Assembly: GCF_042662125.1 (NCBI RefSeq)
Contig: NZ_JBHSXL010000010.1
Span: 72,682 to 136,681 of the forward strand
Source: Halopenitus salinus
GTDB lineage: Archaea > Halobacteriota > Halobacteria > Halobacteriales > Haloferacaceae
DNA: 64,000 nucleotides
Direction of reading: 5' to 3'
In this document: positions 1-8,642 of the stretch, piece by piece
Layout of the letters: the number at the start of each line of letters is the position of its first letter
How positions within the stretch are numbered: the first letter of the stretch is position 1
Position numbers and translations under genes: made by a program
The notes under the pieces: model-generated
The model's database searches: none
Told to the model about the DNA's origin: nothing
Seen by the model: the letters and a program-made list of their open reading frames with translations, nothing else

Positions 1-1311
1 GCTCGGCTCGGCTCCGGGGTCGCGACCGTCGGTCCGACTCCGGTTTGATCGGTCCCTTCCGTCCTCGTCCGGCTCGCCCGTTCGATCGTCGCCTCCTCGT
101 TCGCCGTCCGGCCGATCGTCGCCTCCTCGTTCGTCGCCGCCTGCTCGCTCCCCATCGCCACCTTCGCGATCCGTCGGATCGTGCTCGTGGTCTCCCCCCT
201 TCGCGCTCCCGTCCCCTCGGTCGCCGCCGTCCTCCCCGCGTTCCGAGTCCGACGAGTCGGCGTCATCGAAGTGATCGTCGATGAGGTCCTCGGCGTCGGG
301 CGCCTCCTCGAACGGGCGCGACCGCAGGCGGTGCGGGAGCGCGAAGGAGGCCGCCTCCCGGACGTCCGATTCGATGACGCGGCCGCGGTCCTCGAGCGCC
401 GCGAACGTCCGGGCGGCGCGTGCGGTCGCGATGTCGCCGCGGTGTCCCTCGATCCCGGCGTCGCGACACAGCTCCGCGATCTCCTCTCGAAGCGATCGAG
501 GCAGCGTGACGTCCGGGAGTCGCCGCCGCGCGCGTTCGAGCCGGTCGCGATACGCCGACTGCGTCGTGGAGTCGGTCGCCTCCTCGCGGTCGATGCCGTC
601 CCCGGACCGACCGAGCGCCCGATCGATGATCGCCACCCGATCGTCGATAGAACGACATCCCTCGATGGTCGCCTGGAGGGCGAAGCGGTCGCGAAGTTGG
701 GGACGGAGGTCGCCCTCCTCGGGGTTCATCGTCCCGACGAGGGTGAACTCCGCGGGGTGGGACACGCTCACCCCGTCGCGCTCGACCCGATTCACCCCGC
801 TCGCGGCCGCATCGAGGAGCGTGTCGACGAGGTGGTCCTCGAGGAGGTTCACCTCGTCGACGTAGAGGATCCCGCGGTTGGCCCGCGCGAGGAGCCCCGG
901 ATCGAACTCGTAGTCGCCGCCCAGCGCGTCGGCCACCGACAGCGTCCCCACGACGCGCTCGCGGGTCGCGCTCAGCGGGAGCGTCACCAGCGGAACCGGA
1001 CGCTCGACCGTCTCGAGTTCTGCTCGTGCGCGCTCGCGGCAGTCCGCACACTGTCGGTCGGGATCGGCGGGCGGACAGCCGTAGGGACACCCCGCGACGG
1101 CCGTCCGCGTCGGGAGGAGGTCCGCGAGCCCCCGGACGGCGGTCGACTTCGCCGTCCCCTTTTCGCCGCGGATCAGGAGACCGTCGAGGTCGTCGTCGGC
1201 CGCGACGGCGAGTAAACCGCGCTTGAGTTCCCCCTGACCGACGATCCCGGCGAACGAGGGCGCTTCGCCCCGATCGTGCGAAGCCTTTTTGTTCTCTCCT
1301 AAATCAATCAT
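1..1311 (-). CDS. ChlI/BchI-like AAA+ ATPase of CobN-type metal chelatase (3' end beyond window)
   Basis: The reverse strand reads through without a stop from an ATG at 1311 to the window edge, giving the first 437 residues. The N-terminus is a ChlI/BchI-type AAA+ module: Walker A GEKGTAKST at residues 49-57 and Walker B GILYVDEVNLL at 147-157. Four cysteines lie between them (C75, C79, C88, C91) and could bind a metal. From about residue 345 the chain becomes a low-complexity D/E/G/R linker, like the linker joining the ChlI and ChlD (VWA) halves in ChlID proteins, so a VWA domain probably follows outside the window. In this family the ATPase drives metal insertion by a CobN/ChlH subunit. The divergent neighbour is cobN, so cobalt insertion into the corrin ring is the likely role rather than chlorophyll synthesis. 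An A/T-rich box (1334-1339) lies about 25 nt upstream, fitting a leaderless transcript. Confidence 0.88.
   Translation of the reverse strand, partial: MIDLGENKKASHDRGEAPSFAGIVGQGELKRGLLAVAADDDLDGLLIRGEKGTAKSTAVRGLADLLPTRTAVAGCPYGCPPADPDRQCADCRERARAELETVERPVPLVTLPLSATRERVVGTLSVADALGGDYEFDPGLLARANRGILYVDEVNLLEDHLVDTLLDAAASGVNRVERDGVSVSHPAEFTLVGTMNPEEGDLRPQLRDRFALQATIEGCRSIDDRVAIIDRALGRSGDGIDREEATDSTTQSAYRDRLERARRRLPDVTLPRSLREEIAELCRDAGIEGHRGDIATARAARTFAALEDRGRVIESDVREAASFALPHRLRSRPFEEAPDAEDLIDDHFDDADSSDSERGEDGGDRGDGSAKGGDHEHDPTDREGGDGERAGGDERGGDDRPDGERGGDDRTGEPDEDGRDRSNRSRTDGRDPGAEPS
83..133. repeat. Two-copy 30-bp-period direct repeat in the chelatase linker
   Basis: A 21-bp identical block occurs at 83-103 and again at 113-133. 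The 30-bp period is in frame, so on the reverse strand it encodes a repeated ten-residue unit around ERGGDDR in the acidic linker of the ChlI-like protein. It looks like a slippage-type expansion inside a disordered linker. Confidence 0.7.
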
Positions 1312-1340
1312 ACTTGTCTTAGACTCACGGAGGTTTAACA
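1298..1340. promoter_or_regulatory. Overlapping divergent promoters, ChlI-like gene / cobN
   Basis: Only 34 bp separate the two divergent start codons (1311 on minus, 1346 on plus). A T/A-rich box at 1334-1339 sits 23-28 nt before the minus-strand ATG. Another at about 1299-1306 lies inside the first codons of the minus-strand gene and would place a plus-strand transcript start near 1328. GGAGGT at 1329-1334, about 11 nt before the cobN ATG, is a good ribosome-binding site. Each promoter therefore lies in the other gene's leader or coding region. Transcription starts are inferred, not observed. Confidence 0.45.
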
Positions 1341-1345
1341 ACGTT

Positions 1346-4300
1346 ATGCCAACCATCGGGATCTACACCGCGACCGAGAACGAACTGGGGTCCATCGGGC
1401 GGGCGGCCGAGGAGGTCGACGCAGACCTCCTCGTGCGGTCGGCGAGCGACCTGGACGACGAGACCGACGCAGCCGCCTTCGTCGACGAGTTGACCGACGC
1501 GACCGCCGTTATCTGCTGGCTCCACGGCTCCGAAGGGAGCATGCCCGGCTACGAGAGCGCCGTCGACCGGCTGCGGGAGGCCGGCGTGCCGCTCGTGGTC
1601 AAGTCCACGGGCGACGCCTACGCGATGGAGGACACCACCGTCGATTCGGCCGCCCGCGAGCGCGTCTACGAGTACCTCGACAGGGGCGGGACCGTCAACG
1701 TGGCCAACTGCCTGCGGTTCCTCGTGGACGAGTACGCGGGCTCCGAGGACGTCGGTGCGTCCGCCGTGGACGCCGCGGACGACGAGGACCGTCCCTACGA
1801 CGACCCCGTCGCGCTGCCGACGGAGGGGGTCTACCACCCGGATCACCCCGGCGCGAGCTACGACGAGCTGCTCGCGACCCACGATCCCGAGTCGCCGACG
1901 GTCGCCGTCTGGTTCTACGAGTCCCACTGGACCCACGAGAACCTGCGATACGTCGACGCGCAGGTGCACGCGCTCGAGGCGCAGGGCGCGAACGCGCTCC
2001 CCATCTTCTGTAACCCGGCCTCCGAGGAGGACGGGGGCTGGGACGCCGAACGCGTCACGGACGAGTGGCTCGTCGATGCTGACGACGAGCCGGTCGTCGA
2101 CGCCGTCCTCTCGTCGTTCATGTTCTCGCTGGCGATGGACGAGCGCGGGCGCGAGGCGAGCGACGAGGGCGACTCCGCCGAGGACGTCTTCCTCGACCGC
2201 CTCGGCGTGCCCGTGATCCAGACGGTCACGACGATGCGCTCGCGATCGCGATACGACGCGAGCGACACCGGGGTGATGGGCTTCGAGCTGGCGCTTTCGG
2301 TCGCGCTCCCGGAGTTCGACGGAAACGTCATCACCCACCCGATAAGCGGCAAGGAGCGGACCGACGACGACGCCGACATCGGCACGGCGCCGAAACAGCA
2401 TTTCCCGATCGACGACCGGGTCGACCACGCCGCCCGCCTCGCGGTCAACTGGGCCGAACTCCGACACACGCCGAACGCGGAGAAGTCCGTCGCGGTCGTC
2501 CTCCACAACTACCCGCCGAGCGACGACGGCATCGGAACCGCCTTCGGGCTCGACACCCCCGAGAGCACGGTCAACCTCCTCTCGGAGCTCTCCGACCGCG
2601 GGTACGATCTCGGCGATGACGAGGCGAGACCCGACGAGACCGGAACGGGCGCGGGCCCGCCCGTCGACGGCGCCGACCTCATCGACCGGCTGACCGACCA
2701 GTTGACTCTCGATTCCCGGTGGGTGGCTCCCGAGGACGTCCGCGAGGCGAGCGTCGACGTCGTCCCCACCGACCGCTACCGCGAGTGGTTCGACGCCCTC
2801 GACGAATCGCTGCGGGAGAACGTCCTCGAGGAGTGGGGCGATCCCCCCGATCGACCCTTCGCGATCCCCGGCGTCGAGTTCGGGAACGTGCTCGTCACCG
2901 TCCAGCCGCCCCGCGGGTTCGGGATGGATCCCTCGAAGGTCTACCACGACTCCGACCTCCAGCCCCCGCACGACTACGTGGCGTTCTACGCCTGGCTGCG
3001 CAACGCCTTCGAGGCCGACGCGGTCGTCCACCTCGGCACCCACGGCAGCCTGGAGTGGCTGCCCGGCAAGACGGTCGGGCTCGACGGCGAGAGCGCGCCG
3101 GACGGGCTGATCGACGACGTGCCGAACGTCTACCCGTACGTGATCAACAACCCCGGCGAGGGGACCCAGGCGAAGCGGCGCTCGTACGCCGCGATCGTGG
3201 ACCACCTCACGCCGGTGATGGGCAACGCCGGCACCTACGACGAGCTCGCGGAGCTCGAGGAGCTGGCCGACCGCTACCGCGAGGCCGGCATGGAGGACGC
3301 TCGCACCGACGACGGCGAGCACCTGGAGCGCCTCCTCCGGGAGACGGTCGACGACCTCGACCTCGCGGTCGAGCTCGGGATCGAGGGAACGATCGACGAC
3401 CGGGCCGACGTTCGTGGTCCCGAGGAGGCCGGCTCGACGCTCGCCGAGGGCGACGTCGACGGCGACGACCTCGACGTCGACGAACTCGTCGAGCGCGTCC
3501 ACGAGTACCTCACCGACGTGAAGACGACCCAGATCCGCTACGGACTTCACACCATGGGCGAGCCGCCGGCCGACGATCGACTCGTCGAGTACCTCGTCGC
3601 GCTCACGCGCCTGGAGAACCCCGGCGGACCGAGCCTCCGCGAGAGCGTGGCCGGCGTCCTCGGGGTCGATCACGAACGAATGCTCGAGGAGCCGGGAACC
3701 TACGACGAGGACCTCGGAATGACGCTTTCGGCGGCGGCGGACGTCGTCCACGAGACGAGCCTCGACCTCGTCTCCACCCTGGCCGAACGCGGCTTCGACG
3801 TGCCCGACTCGGAGGTCGACGGCAGGGACCGCGCGACGGCCGAGAGGGACGCGAACGCGAGCGAGAGCGTGGAGGAGGACGCACAACCGGGGAGTACCGG
3901 GGACGACCGCGAGGTGAACATGAACCTCCTCGTCGTCGATCTCGACCCGATCGGCGACGCCCGCGCGAAGCCGGGCGCACACGAGGACCTCCGCGAGGCG
4001 CTCGCGTTCGTCTGCGAGGAGGTGGCCCCACGCGTCGAGGGCGCGGAAACGGAGATTCCCCGAACCGCGGACGCGCTCTCCGGCGAGTACGTCCCGCCGG
4101 GCGGCAGCGGCGCGCCCACGCGCGGCGGCGTCGACCTCCTGCCGACCGGGCGCAACTTCTACACGCTCGATCCCCGGAAGGTGCCGGCCAGGAGCGCCTG
4201 GGAGGTGGGCCGCGAGGTCGCCGCGGGCGTCGCCGACCGCCACCGCGAGGAGCGCGGCGAGTACCCCGAGGAGATCGGCGTGGTCGCCTGGGGTACCCCC

Positions 4301-5398
4301 ACCGTTCGGACCCGCGGCGAGACGATCGCGCAGGTCCTCGCCCTGATGGGCGTCGAGCCGCAGTGGACCGACGCCGGTCGGGTCGACGACGTGGATCCGA
4401 TCCCGCTCGAGGAGCTCGGCCGGCCGCGGATCGACGTCACGACCCGCGTCTCCGGGCTCTTCCGCGACGCCTTCCCGCAGGCGGCCGGCGTGATCCACGA
4501 CGCGGTCGAGGCGGTCGTCGAACTCGACGAGCCCCACGACCGCAACTACGTGAAAAAACACGTCGAGGAGGAGACGGAGCGGCTGGAGGTCGAGGGCGCG
4601 GAGGACCCCGAGGCGGCCGCGGCCCACCGCGTGTTCACGACCAAACCCGGCGGCTACGGCGCGGGGACGAACAAGGCGGTCGACGAGGGGAACTGGGAGG
4701 ACCGCGGGGATCTCGCCGACGTCTACACCCAGTGGGGCGGCTACGCGCTCGGCAAGCGCGGGCGCGTCTCCGCGGCCCACGACGCCTTCGAGCGCCGTCT
4801 CGGAAACGTGGAGGCGACGGTGAAGATCGAGGATACGGCCGAACAGGACGAGTTCGACAGCTCCGACTGGTACGCGTTCCACGGCGGGTTCATCACCGCC
4901 GTCTCCGAGATCGCCGACGAGGAGCCCGCCTCCTACGTCGGCGACTCGAGCGATCCGGACGCGGTCTCCGTCTACACGAACGAGGAGAAGGTCCGCAAGG
5001 CGATGCGCGCCCGGGTGCTCAACCCGAACTGGATCGACAGCATGCGAGAACACGGCTACAAGGGCGCCGGCGACCTCTCGACGACCGTGGACGTCGTCCT
5101 CGGGTGGGATGCGACCGCCGGCGTCGTGAGCGACGCGCTGTGGGCGGACGTCGCGGGGAAGTACGCCCTCGATCCCGACCGGATCGAGTGGATGCGGGAG
5201 GTGAACCCGTGGGCCCTCGAGAGCATCACGGACACGCTCCTCGAGGCGATCGACCGCGGGCTGTGGGACGCGGACGCCGCGACCGAGGACCGGATCCGCG
5301 ACGTCAACCTCCGGGTCGACGGCGACCTGGAGGCACGAGAGAGCGGATCGGGCGCGTCCGACCACGACGCTGCGGAGGTGACGAGCGATGACGACTGA
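1346..5398 (+). CDS. cobN: Cobaltochelatase subunit CobN
   Basis: The protein has 1,350 residues and is a CobN/BchH-family large chelatase subunit, which binds the corrin (hydrogenobyrinate a,c-diamide in the aerobic route) and receives Co2+. Family motifs include VHLGTHGSLEWLPGK at roughly residues 560-575 and VINNPGEGTQAKRRSYA soon after, with the conserved C-terminal block around TTKPGGYGAGTNK. An acidic low-complexity insertion lies near residues 825-860, and a second near 690-715; both look like haloarchaeal surface loops. I chose the ATG at 1346, with GGAGGT upstream, over an upstream TTG in frame because family similarity begins at MPTIGIYTAT. The gene is divergent from the ChlI-like ATPase and overlaps cbiC by 11 nt, so they probably act together in cobalt insertion. 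Confidence 0.95.
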   Translation: MPTIGIYTATENELGSIGRAAEEVDADLLVRSASDLDDETDAAAFVDELTDATAVICWLHGSEGSMPGYESAVDRLREAGVPLVVKSTGDAYAMEDTTVDSAARERVYEYLDRGGTVNVANCLRFLVDEYAGSEDVGASAVDAADDEDRPYDDPVALPTEGVYHPDHPGASYDELLATHDPESPTVAVWFYESHWTHENLRYVDAQVHALEAQGANALPIFCNPASEEDGGWDAERVTDEWLVDADDEPVVDAVLSSFMFSLAMDERGREASDEGDSAEDVFLDRLGVPVIQTVTTMRSRSRYDASDTGVMGFELALSVALPEFDGNVITHPISGKERTDDDADIGTAPKQHFPIDDRVDHAARLAVNWAELRHTPNAEKSVAVVLHNYPPSDDGIGTAFGLDTPESTVNLLSELSDRGYDLGDDEARPDETGTGAGPPVDGADLIDRLTDQLTLDSRWVAPEDVREASVDVVPTDRYREWFDALDESLRENVLEEWGDPPDRPFAIPGVEFGNVLVTVQPPRGFGMDPSKVYHDSDLQPPHDYVAFYAWLRNAFEADAVVHLGTHGSLEWLPGKTVGLDGESAPDGLIDDVPNVYPYVINNPGEGTQAKRRSYAAIVDHLTPVMGNAGTYDELAELEELADRYREAGMEDARTDDGEHLERLLRETVDDLDLAVELGIEGTIDDRADVRGPEEAGSTLAEGDVDGDDLDVDELVERVHEYLTDVKTTQIRYGLHTMGEPPADDRLVEYLVALTRLENPGGPSLRESVAGVLGVDHERMLEEPGTYDEDLGMTLSAAADVVHETSLDLVSTLAERGFDVPDSEVDGRDRATAERDANASESVEEDAQPGSTGDDREVNMNLLVVDLDPIGDARAKPGAHEDLREALAFVCEEVAPRVEGAETEIPRTADALSGEYVPPGGSGAPTRGGVDLLPTGRNFYTLDPRKVPARSAWEVGREVAAGVADRHREERGEYPEEIGVVAWGTPTVRTRGETIAQVLALMGVEPQWTDAGRVDDVDPIPLEELGRPRIDVTTRVSGLFRDAFPQAAGVIHDAVEAVVELDEPHDRNYVKKHVEEETERLEVEGAEDPEAAAAHRVFTTKPGGYGAGTNKAVDEGNWEDRGDLADVYTQWGGYALGKRGRVSAAHDAFERRLGNVEATVKIEDTAEQDEFDSSDWYAFHGGFITAVSEIADEEPASYVGDSSDPDAVSVYTNEEKVRKAMRARVLNPNWIDSMREHGYKGAGDLSTTVDVVLGWDATAGVVSDALWADVAGKYALDPDRIEWMREVNPWALESITDTLLEAIDRGLWDADAATEDRIRDVNLRVDGDLEARESGSGASDHDAAEVTSDDD

Positions 5399-6140
5399 GG
5401 GTGCATCGAGCGACGGAACGACTGAAGGTGTGTCCTCTGAGGATACCTTCGACGAGTACGCCGACCTCGGCGCGACCACCGAGAACGCGATGGAGATCGC
5501 GGAGACCAGCATGGACCGGGTCCGAAAGCTCGTCCCCCAGGAGACGATCGCCGACCGAATCAGGGGGAAGTCAGTTCACGCGACCGGCGATCCGGAGTTC
5601 CAGCACCTCGTCCGGTTCACCGGACCGACCGACGATGCGCCGGTCCGCGCCGGCGCGCGGGCGGTCCTCGAGTCGCGACCGATCGTGACCGACATCACGA
5701 TGGTGAAGGCGGGGATCACCGGCCGCGGCCACGACTGTCCGGTGCGAAAGGCCATCGGAAACGGCGCCGAGCTGGCCGAGCGGACGGGAATGACACGAAC
5801 CGCGGCGTCCGTCCTCGAACTCGACCGGGAGGGCGTCTACGACGACGCCATCGCGGTGATCGGCAACGCGCCGACCGCCGCGCTCGCGTTGGCCGACTGC
5901 ATCGAGGACGGCACCCGCCCCGCCGTCGTGGTCGCCACGCCGGTCGGGTTCGTGAAGGCCGCCGAGAGCCGCGAGCGTCTGCGTGCCGTGGCCGCCGAAC
6001 ACGGCGTGCCCGCGATCTCGAACGTCGGACGCCGCGGCGGTAGCGGGCTCGCCGCCGGCCTGACGAACGAGCTCGTCCACGTCGCGAGCGACGTCCGCGA
6101 CGGCTCGATCGACGCCGAGTGGGCGGCCGATCTCCGATGA
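5388..6140 (+). CDS. cbiC: Precorrin-8X / cobalt-precorrin-8 methylmutase
   Basis: The 250-residue product belongs to the CobH/CbiC family, which moves the C-11 methyl group to C-12 to form (cob)yrinic or hydrogenobyrinic acid. Diagnostic segments are KSVHATGDPEF, holding the presumed catalytic histidine, TDITMVKAGI, and the CbiC hallmark IGNAPTAALAL followed by ATPVGFVKAAESRE. The first 25 residues are acidic and variable. The start lies 11 nt inside cobN and the stop overlaps the cbiE start (ATGA), so translation is probably coupled. Whether this step precedes or follows cobalt insertion cannot be read from this gene; its partner cobN suggests a late-cobalt route, while cbiX further on suggests an early-cobalt one. 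Confidence 0.93.
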   Translation: MTTEGASSDGTTEGVSSEDTFDEYADLGATTENAMEIAETSMDRVRKLVPQETIADRIRGKSVHATGDPEFQHLVRFTGPTDDAPVRAGARAVLESRPIVTDITMVKAGITGRGHDCPVRKAIGNGAELAERTGMTRTAASVLELDREGVYDDAIAVIGNAPTAALALADCIEDGTRPAVVVATPVGFVKAAESRERLRAVAAEHGVPAISNVGRRGGSGLAAGLTNELVHVASDVRDGSIDAEWAADLR

Positions 6141-6964
6141 GCGACGACTACGATCTCGAGTCCGGACCGGATCCCGCGGCCCTCGCGGCGGCCGCGCCGG
6201 AGTCGGATCTCGGCTCGTCGACGAACGAACCCACGACGGACGAACCGACGCCCGACGACCGTGAACCGGTCCACGCGGTCGGGATCGGCCCGGGGAATCC
6301 CGAGTATCTGACGCCGCGCGCGCGGCGAGCGGTCCGCGAGGCCGACGTCGTCGTCGGCTTCGAGACCGTCGTCGCGTTCCTCGAGGAGGCGATGGCCGTC
6401 GACGCCGAGGTCCTCACCTGCGGGTACCGCGACGAGGCCGAGACGCTCGACGCCTTCGCGAACCGCGTCGCCGACGGCGCGGTCGGAACCGCGCTCTTGA
6501 TGGGCGATCCGAACCACTCCGGCTACCAGTTCGTCGGCAAGGTGCAGGCCGCCGTCGACCGCCCGGTTCGGGTGATACCGGGGATCTCCTCGCTACAGGT
6601 CGCGGCCAGTCGCGCGCGCACGCCGATGGAGGAGACGACCTTCGTCACCCTGCACAAGAGCGGCGACCTGGAGGCCGACCTCGCGAGGATTCGCCGCGAC
6701 GTCGGCGATCGCCACCTGCTCGTGTTGCCGCGCCCCTACGACCTGATGCCGGAGGACGTCGCCGCCGACCTCCTCGACGCCGGCGCGTCCGCGAACCTCG
6801 ACGCGCTCGTCCTCGAGCGACTGACCCACGACGACGAGGCGATCACGCACACGACCCTCGGCCAACTCGCCGAGCGGGCGAGAACGGATGCGTCGGCGGA
6901 CCCGTCCCCCGACGAGTCGCGGTTCTCGGATCTGTCCGTGCTCGCGGTTCGCGCCGACCGCTGA
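6137..6964 (+). CDS. cbiE: Cobalt-precorrin-7 (C5)-methyltransferase CbiE
   Basis: The 275-residue product is a tetrapyrrole SAM methyltransferase. After a 45-residue acidic leader comes VGIGPGNPEYLTPRARRAV, the CbiE-type glycine-rich N-terminal motif, then LMGDPNHSGYQFVGKV and VIPGISSLQVAASR, all typical of the C5-methylating CbiE (the N-terminal half of CobL). The C15-methylating and decarboxylating CbiT half is absent, so CbiT must be encoded elsewhere. The start is the ATG overlapping the cbiC stop (ATGA); a GTG six codons upstream is possible but would extend further into cbiC. Confidence 0.9.
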   Translation: MSDDYDLESGPDPAALAAAAPESDLGSSTNEPTTDEPTPDDREPVHAVGIGPGNPEYLTPRARRAVREADVVVGFETVVAFLEEAMAVDAEVLTCGYRDEAETLDAFANRVADGAVGTALLMGDPNHSGYQFVGKVQAAVDRPVRVIPGISSLQVAASRARTPMEETTFVTLHKSGDLEADLARIRRDVGDRHLLVLPRPYDLMPEDVAADLLDAGASANLDALVLERLTHDDEAITHTTLGQLAERARTDASADPSPDESRFSDLSVLAVRADR

Positions 6965-7088
6965 TCCGATACGGTCGTTCCCTCGAGTTCGTTCGCTTCG
7001 ATAGGTGCCACTTCCGGACCTCTCGATTCGCGGATCTCGGGAGTTCGAGTCGTCCGACCACAACCTATTTTAGATCCGCCTTCCTCGT

Positions 7089-7115
7089 GGTTAGCAAACG
7101 AACTTTGGTTAGTTC
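7089..7115 (+). promoter_or_regulatory. Direct repeat and dyad upstream of cbiX
   Basis: GTGGTTAG at 7087-7094 and TTGGTTAG at 7105-7112 recur at an 18-bp interval. The second copy sits in a short dyad (GAAC at 7100-7103, GTTC at 7112-7115). The block lies 22-48 bp before the cbiX ATG, in an AT-rich stretch where core promoter elements are expected. It could be an operator, but there is only one site of this kind in the window. Confidence 0.3.
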
Positions 7116-7136
7116 AAAATTACTTTACTTACACGA

Positions 7137-7925
7137 ATGACGACCGAATCACTCCTGCTCATCGGCCGCGACACGAGAACCGCCCGCGAGGACTTTCGAG
7201 TTCACGCCGACAGACTCCGTGGAAGCGCCGGCGTCGACGACGTGGATATCGCGCTCTACGAGGAGGAGCCGGTTCGCGAACTGCGCGACCGGTTCGTCGA
7301 GATCGACGACGACGTCGTCTATGCCGTCCCCATGTGTGCGGCCCACTCCCACGACACCCTCGATGCCGTCCCCTCCGCGCTCTCGTACGTCGAGGGGGAG
7401 GTCCGCTACTGCGAGCCGGTCGGCCGCAGTCCGGCCGTCACGGACGTCCTGGAGGAGCGCGCCGCGGCGTCGGTTCCGCCCGACGACGACGCCGCGATCG
7501 CCATCGTCGCCTTCGGGAGCAGCTCGAAGCCCCACCACCGACGCACGGCCGAGTTCCACGCCGAGCGGCTCCGCGAGCGCTCGGGATACGGCCAGGTCCA
7601 CATCAGCTATCTGGTGCAGAATCCGGCGGTCGAGTGCGCGCGATACGCGATCGAGAAATCGCGGGCGGTGGCCGTTCCCCTCTTCGTGACCCGATCGCCG
7701 GCCACCGAGGAGCGGATCCCGGCGGCGCTCGAACTCGACCGCGGCGGCCTCGAGTACGCCCCACCCCTCGGGAGCCATCCGCGAGTCACCGACGCCATCC
7801 GGGCGGAGGTCGAACGGCGCCGCGCGCTGGCCGCCGACCCCGGCGGCGAATCCACCCTCGAAGAGCAGGTTACGCGCTCGCGACGTCCGGTCGCCACCGA
7901 CGGCGAGGGCGTCGGAGAGCGCTGA
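7137..7925 (+). CDS. cbiX: CbiX-type sirohydrochlorin cobaltochelatase
   Basis: The 262-residue product matches the two-lobed class II chelatase fold of CbiX/SirB. The first lobe has VPMCAAHSHDTLDAVPSAL in place of the usual metal-binding His segment. The second begins AIVAFGSSSKPHHRRTAEFHAERL and carries further histidines suited to holding Co2+. These enzymes insert cobalt, or in some cases Ni or Fe, into sirohydrochlorin without ATP. The gene is preceded by a 172-bp AT-rich gap, so it probably has its own promoter. Its presence beside cobN, the late ATP-dependent chelatase, is notable; both chelatase types are known to co-occur in haloarchaea. The acidic C-terminal tail after about residue 235 is non-conserved. 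Confidence 0.82.
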   Translation: MTTESLLLIGRDTRTAREDFRVHADRLRGSAGVDDVDIALYEEEPVRELRDRFVEIDDDVVYAVPMCAAHSHDTLDAVPSALSYVEGEVRYCEPVGRSPAVTDVLEERAAASVPPDDDAAIAIVAFGSSSKPHHRRTAEFHAERLRERSGYGQVHISYLVQNPAVECARYAIEKSRAVAVPLFVTRSPATEERIPAALELDRGGLEYAPPLGSHPRVTDAIRAEVERRRALAADPGGESTLEEQVTRSRRPVATDGEGVGER

Positions 7926-7953
7926 GTCGCCCGGAATCGTCGGTCGCTTCGCT

Positions 7954-8256
7954 CTACTCCGTCTTCTCCGCCAACAACACGAGCGCGGTGCTGTCCGCGG
8001 TCGCGACGGGCGAGATCGCCTGATCGCCGTCGAACCGAACTGCGTCGCCGGCGTCGAGATCGTACGTCTCGGACCCGAGGTGCATCTCGATCTCGCCCTC
8101 GATCAGGTACACGACCACGTGTCGGTCCGGATGGTCGTGAGGCTCCACGCGCTCGCCCGCGTCCAGCCGGAGTCGGATCGTCGTCGGTTCCGAGCCCGGG
8201 AAGACGTTCGCGTGTGGCTCGCCCGACAGCTCGGCGAGCGGTTCGACGCTCGCCAT
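7954..8256 (-). CDS. Small cupin-domain protein
   Basis: A 100-residue single-domain cupin. The metal-binding signature is present: HDHPDRHVVVYLIEGEIEMHL (motif 1, with H40, H42 and the later E) and DAGDAVRFDGDQAISPVA (motif 2). I start at the ATG at 8256; the open frame continues upstream to 9066 but that extension is Arg-rich antisense-like sequence. The substrate is unknown. It lies 2 bp downstream of a second cupin gene on the same strand, so the two probably share a transcript. Confidence 0.75.
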   Translation of the reverse strand: MASVEPLAELSGEPHANVFPGSEPTTIRLRLDAGERVEPHDHPDRHVVVYLIEGEIEMHLGSETYDLDAGDAVRFDGDQAISPVATADSTALVLLAEKTE

Positions 8257-8258
8257 CC

Positions 8259-8642
8259 TCAGGCCTCCCGATCGGGTTCGAATTCCCCGCGTTTGATCCC
8301 GCGACGGACCGGACCGTGCTCCTCGTCGGTCGGCGGCGGAGCCGTGATCAAAAGCGCCTCGAGCCGGCCGTCCTCGTCGGCTCTGATCCCGCGATCGACG
8401 CCCGCCTCGACGGCGATCACGTCGCCGGGCTCGACCGCGTGGGTCGTCTCGCCCTCCCGAACGATCCCGGTTCCGTCCCGAACGCTGACGACGAGGTCGC
8501 TTTCGGGCGCGTGGACCGGGATGAACTGCCCCGGCTCGAAGTACCCGCAGACGACCTTCGCCCGATCGCTTCGAAACGCCTCTTGCGCGCTGAAGCGCCC
8601 CTCCAGGTAGGTTCGCTCCGCGTCGAAGTCGATCTCGGGCAT
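8259..8642 (-). CDS. Cupin-domain protein, second of tandem pair
   Basis: This encodes 127 residues with a cupin core: CGYFEPGQFIPVHAPESDLVVSVRDGTGIV, then the motif-2 region VEPGDVIAVEAGVDRGIRA. Motif 1 keeps only one clear metal-ligand histidine (PVHAPESD), so metal binding may be weak or lost compared with its partner. The start is the ATG at 8642. An in-frame extension upstream to 8777 includes plausible residues (EPIAVHGGDL) but no convincing start. The function is unknown; the last two codons lie 2 bp before the companion cupin start. Confidence 0.65.
   Translation of the reverse strand: MPEIDFDAERTYLEGRFSAQEAFRSDRAKVVCGYFEPGQFIPVHAPESDLVVSVRDGTGIVREGETTHAVEPGDVIAVEAGVDRGIRADEDGRLEALLITAPPPTDEEHGPVRRGIKRGEFEPDREA

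Noticed and set aside
1..1311. Magnesium chelatase for chlorophyll synthesis
   Set aside because: No other chlorophyll genes are present, and the neighbour is cobN, so corrin cobalt insertion is the sensible role.
1325..5512. A 1,395-codon open frame antisense to cobN
   Set aside because: It mirrors cobN codon structure in GC-rich DNA, is Arg/Val-rich without any domain, and cobN is certain.
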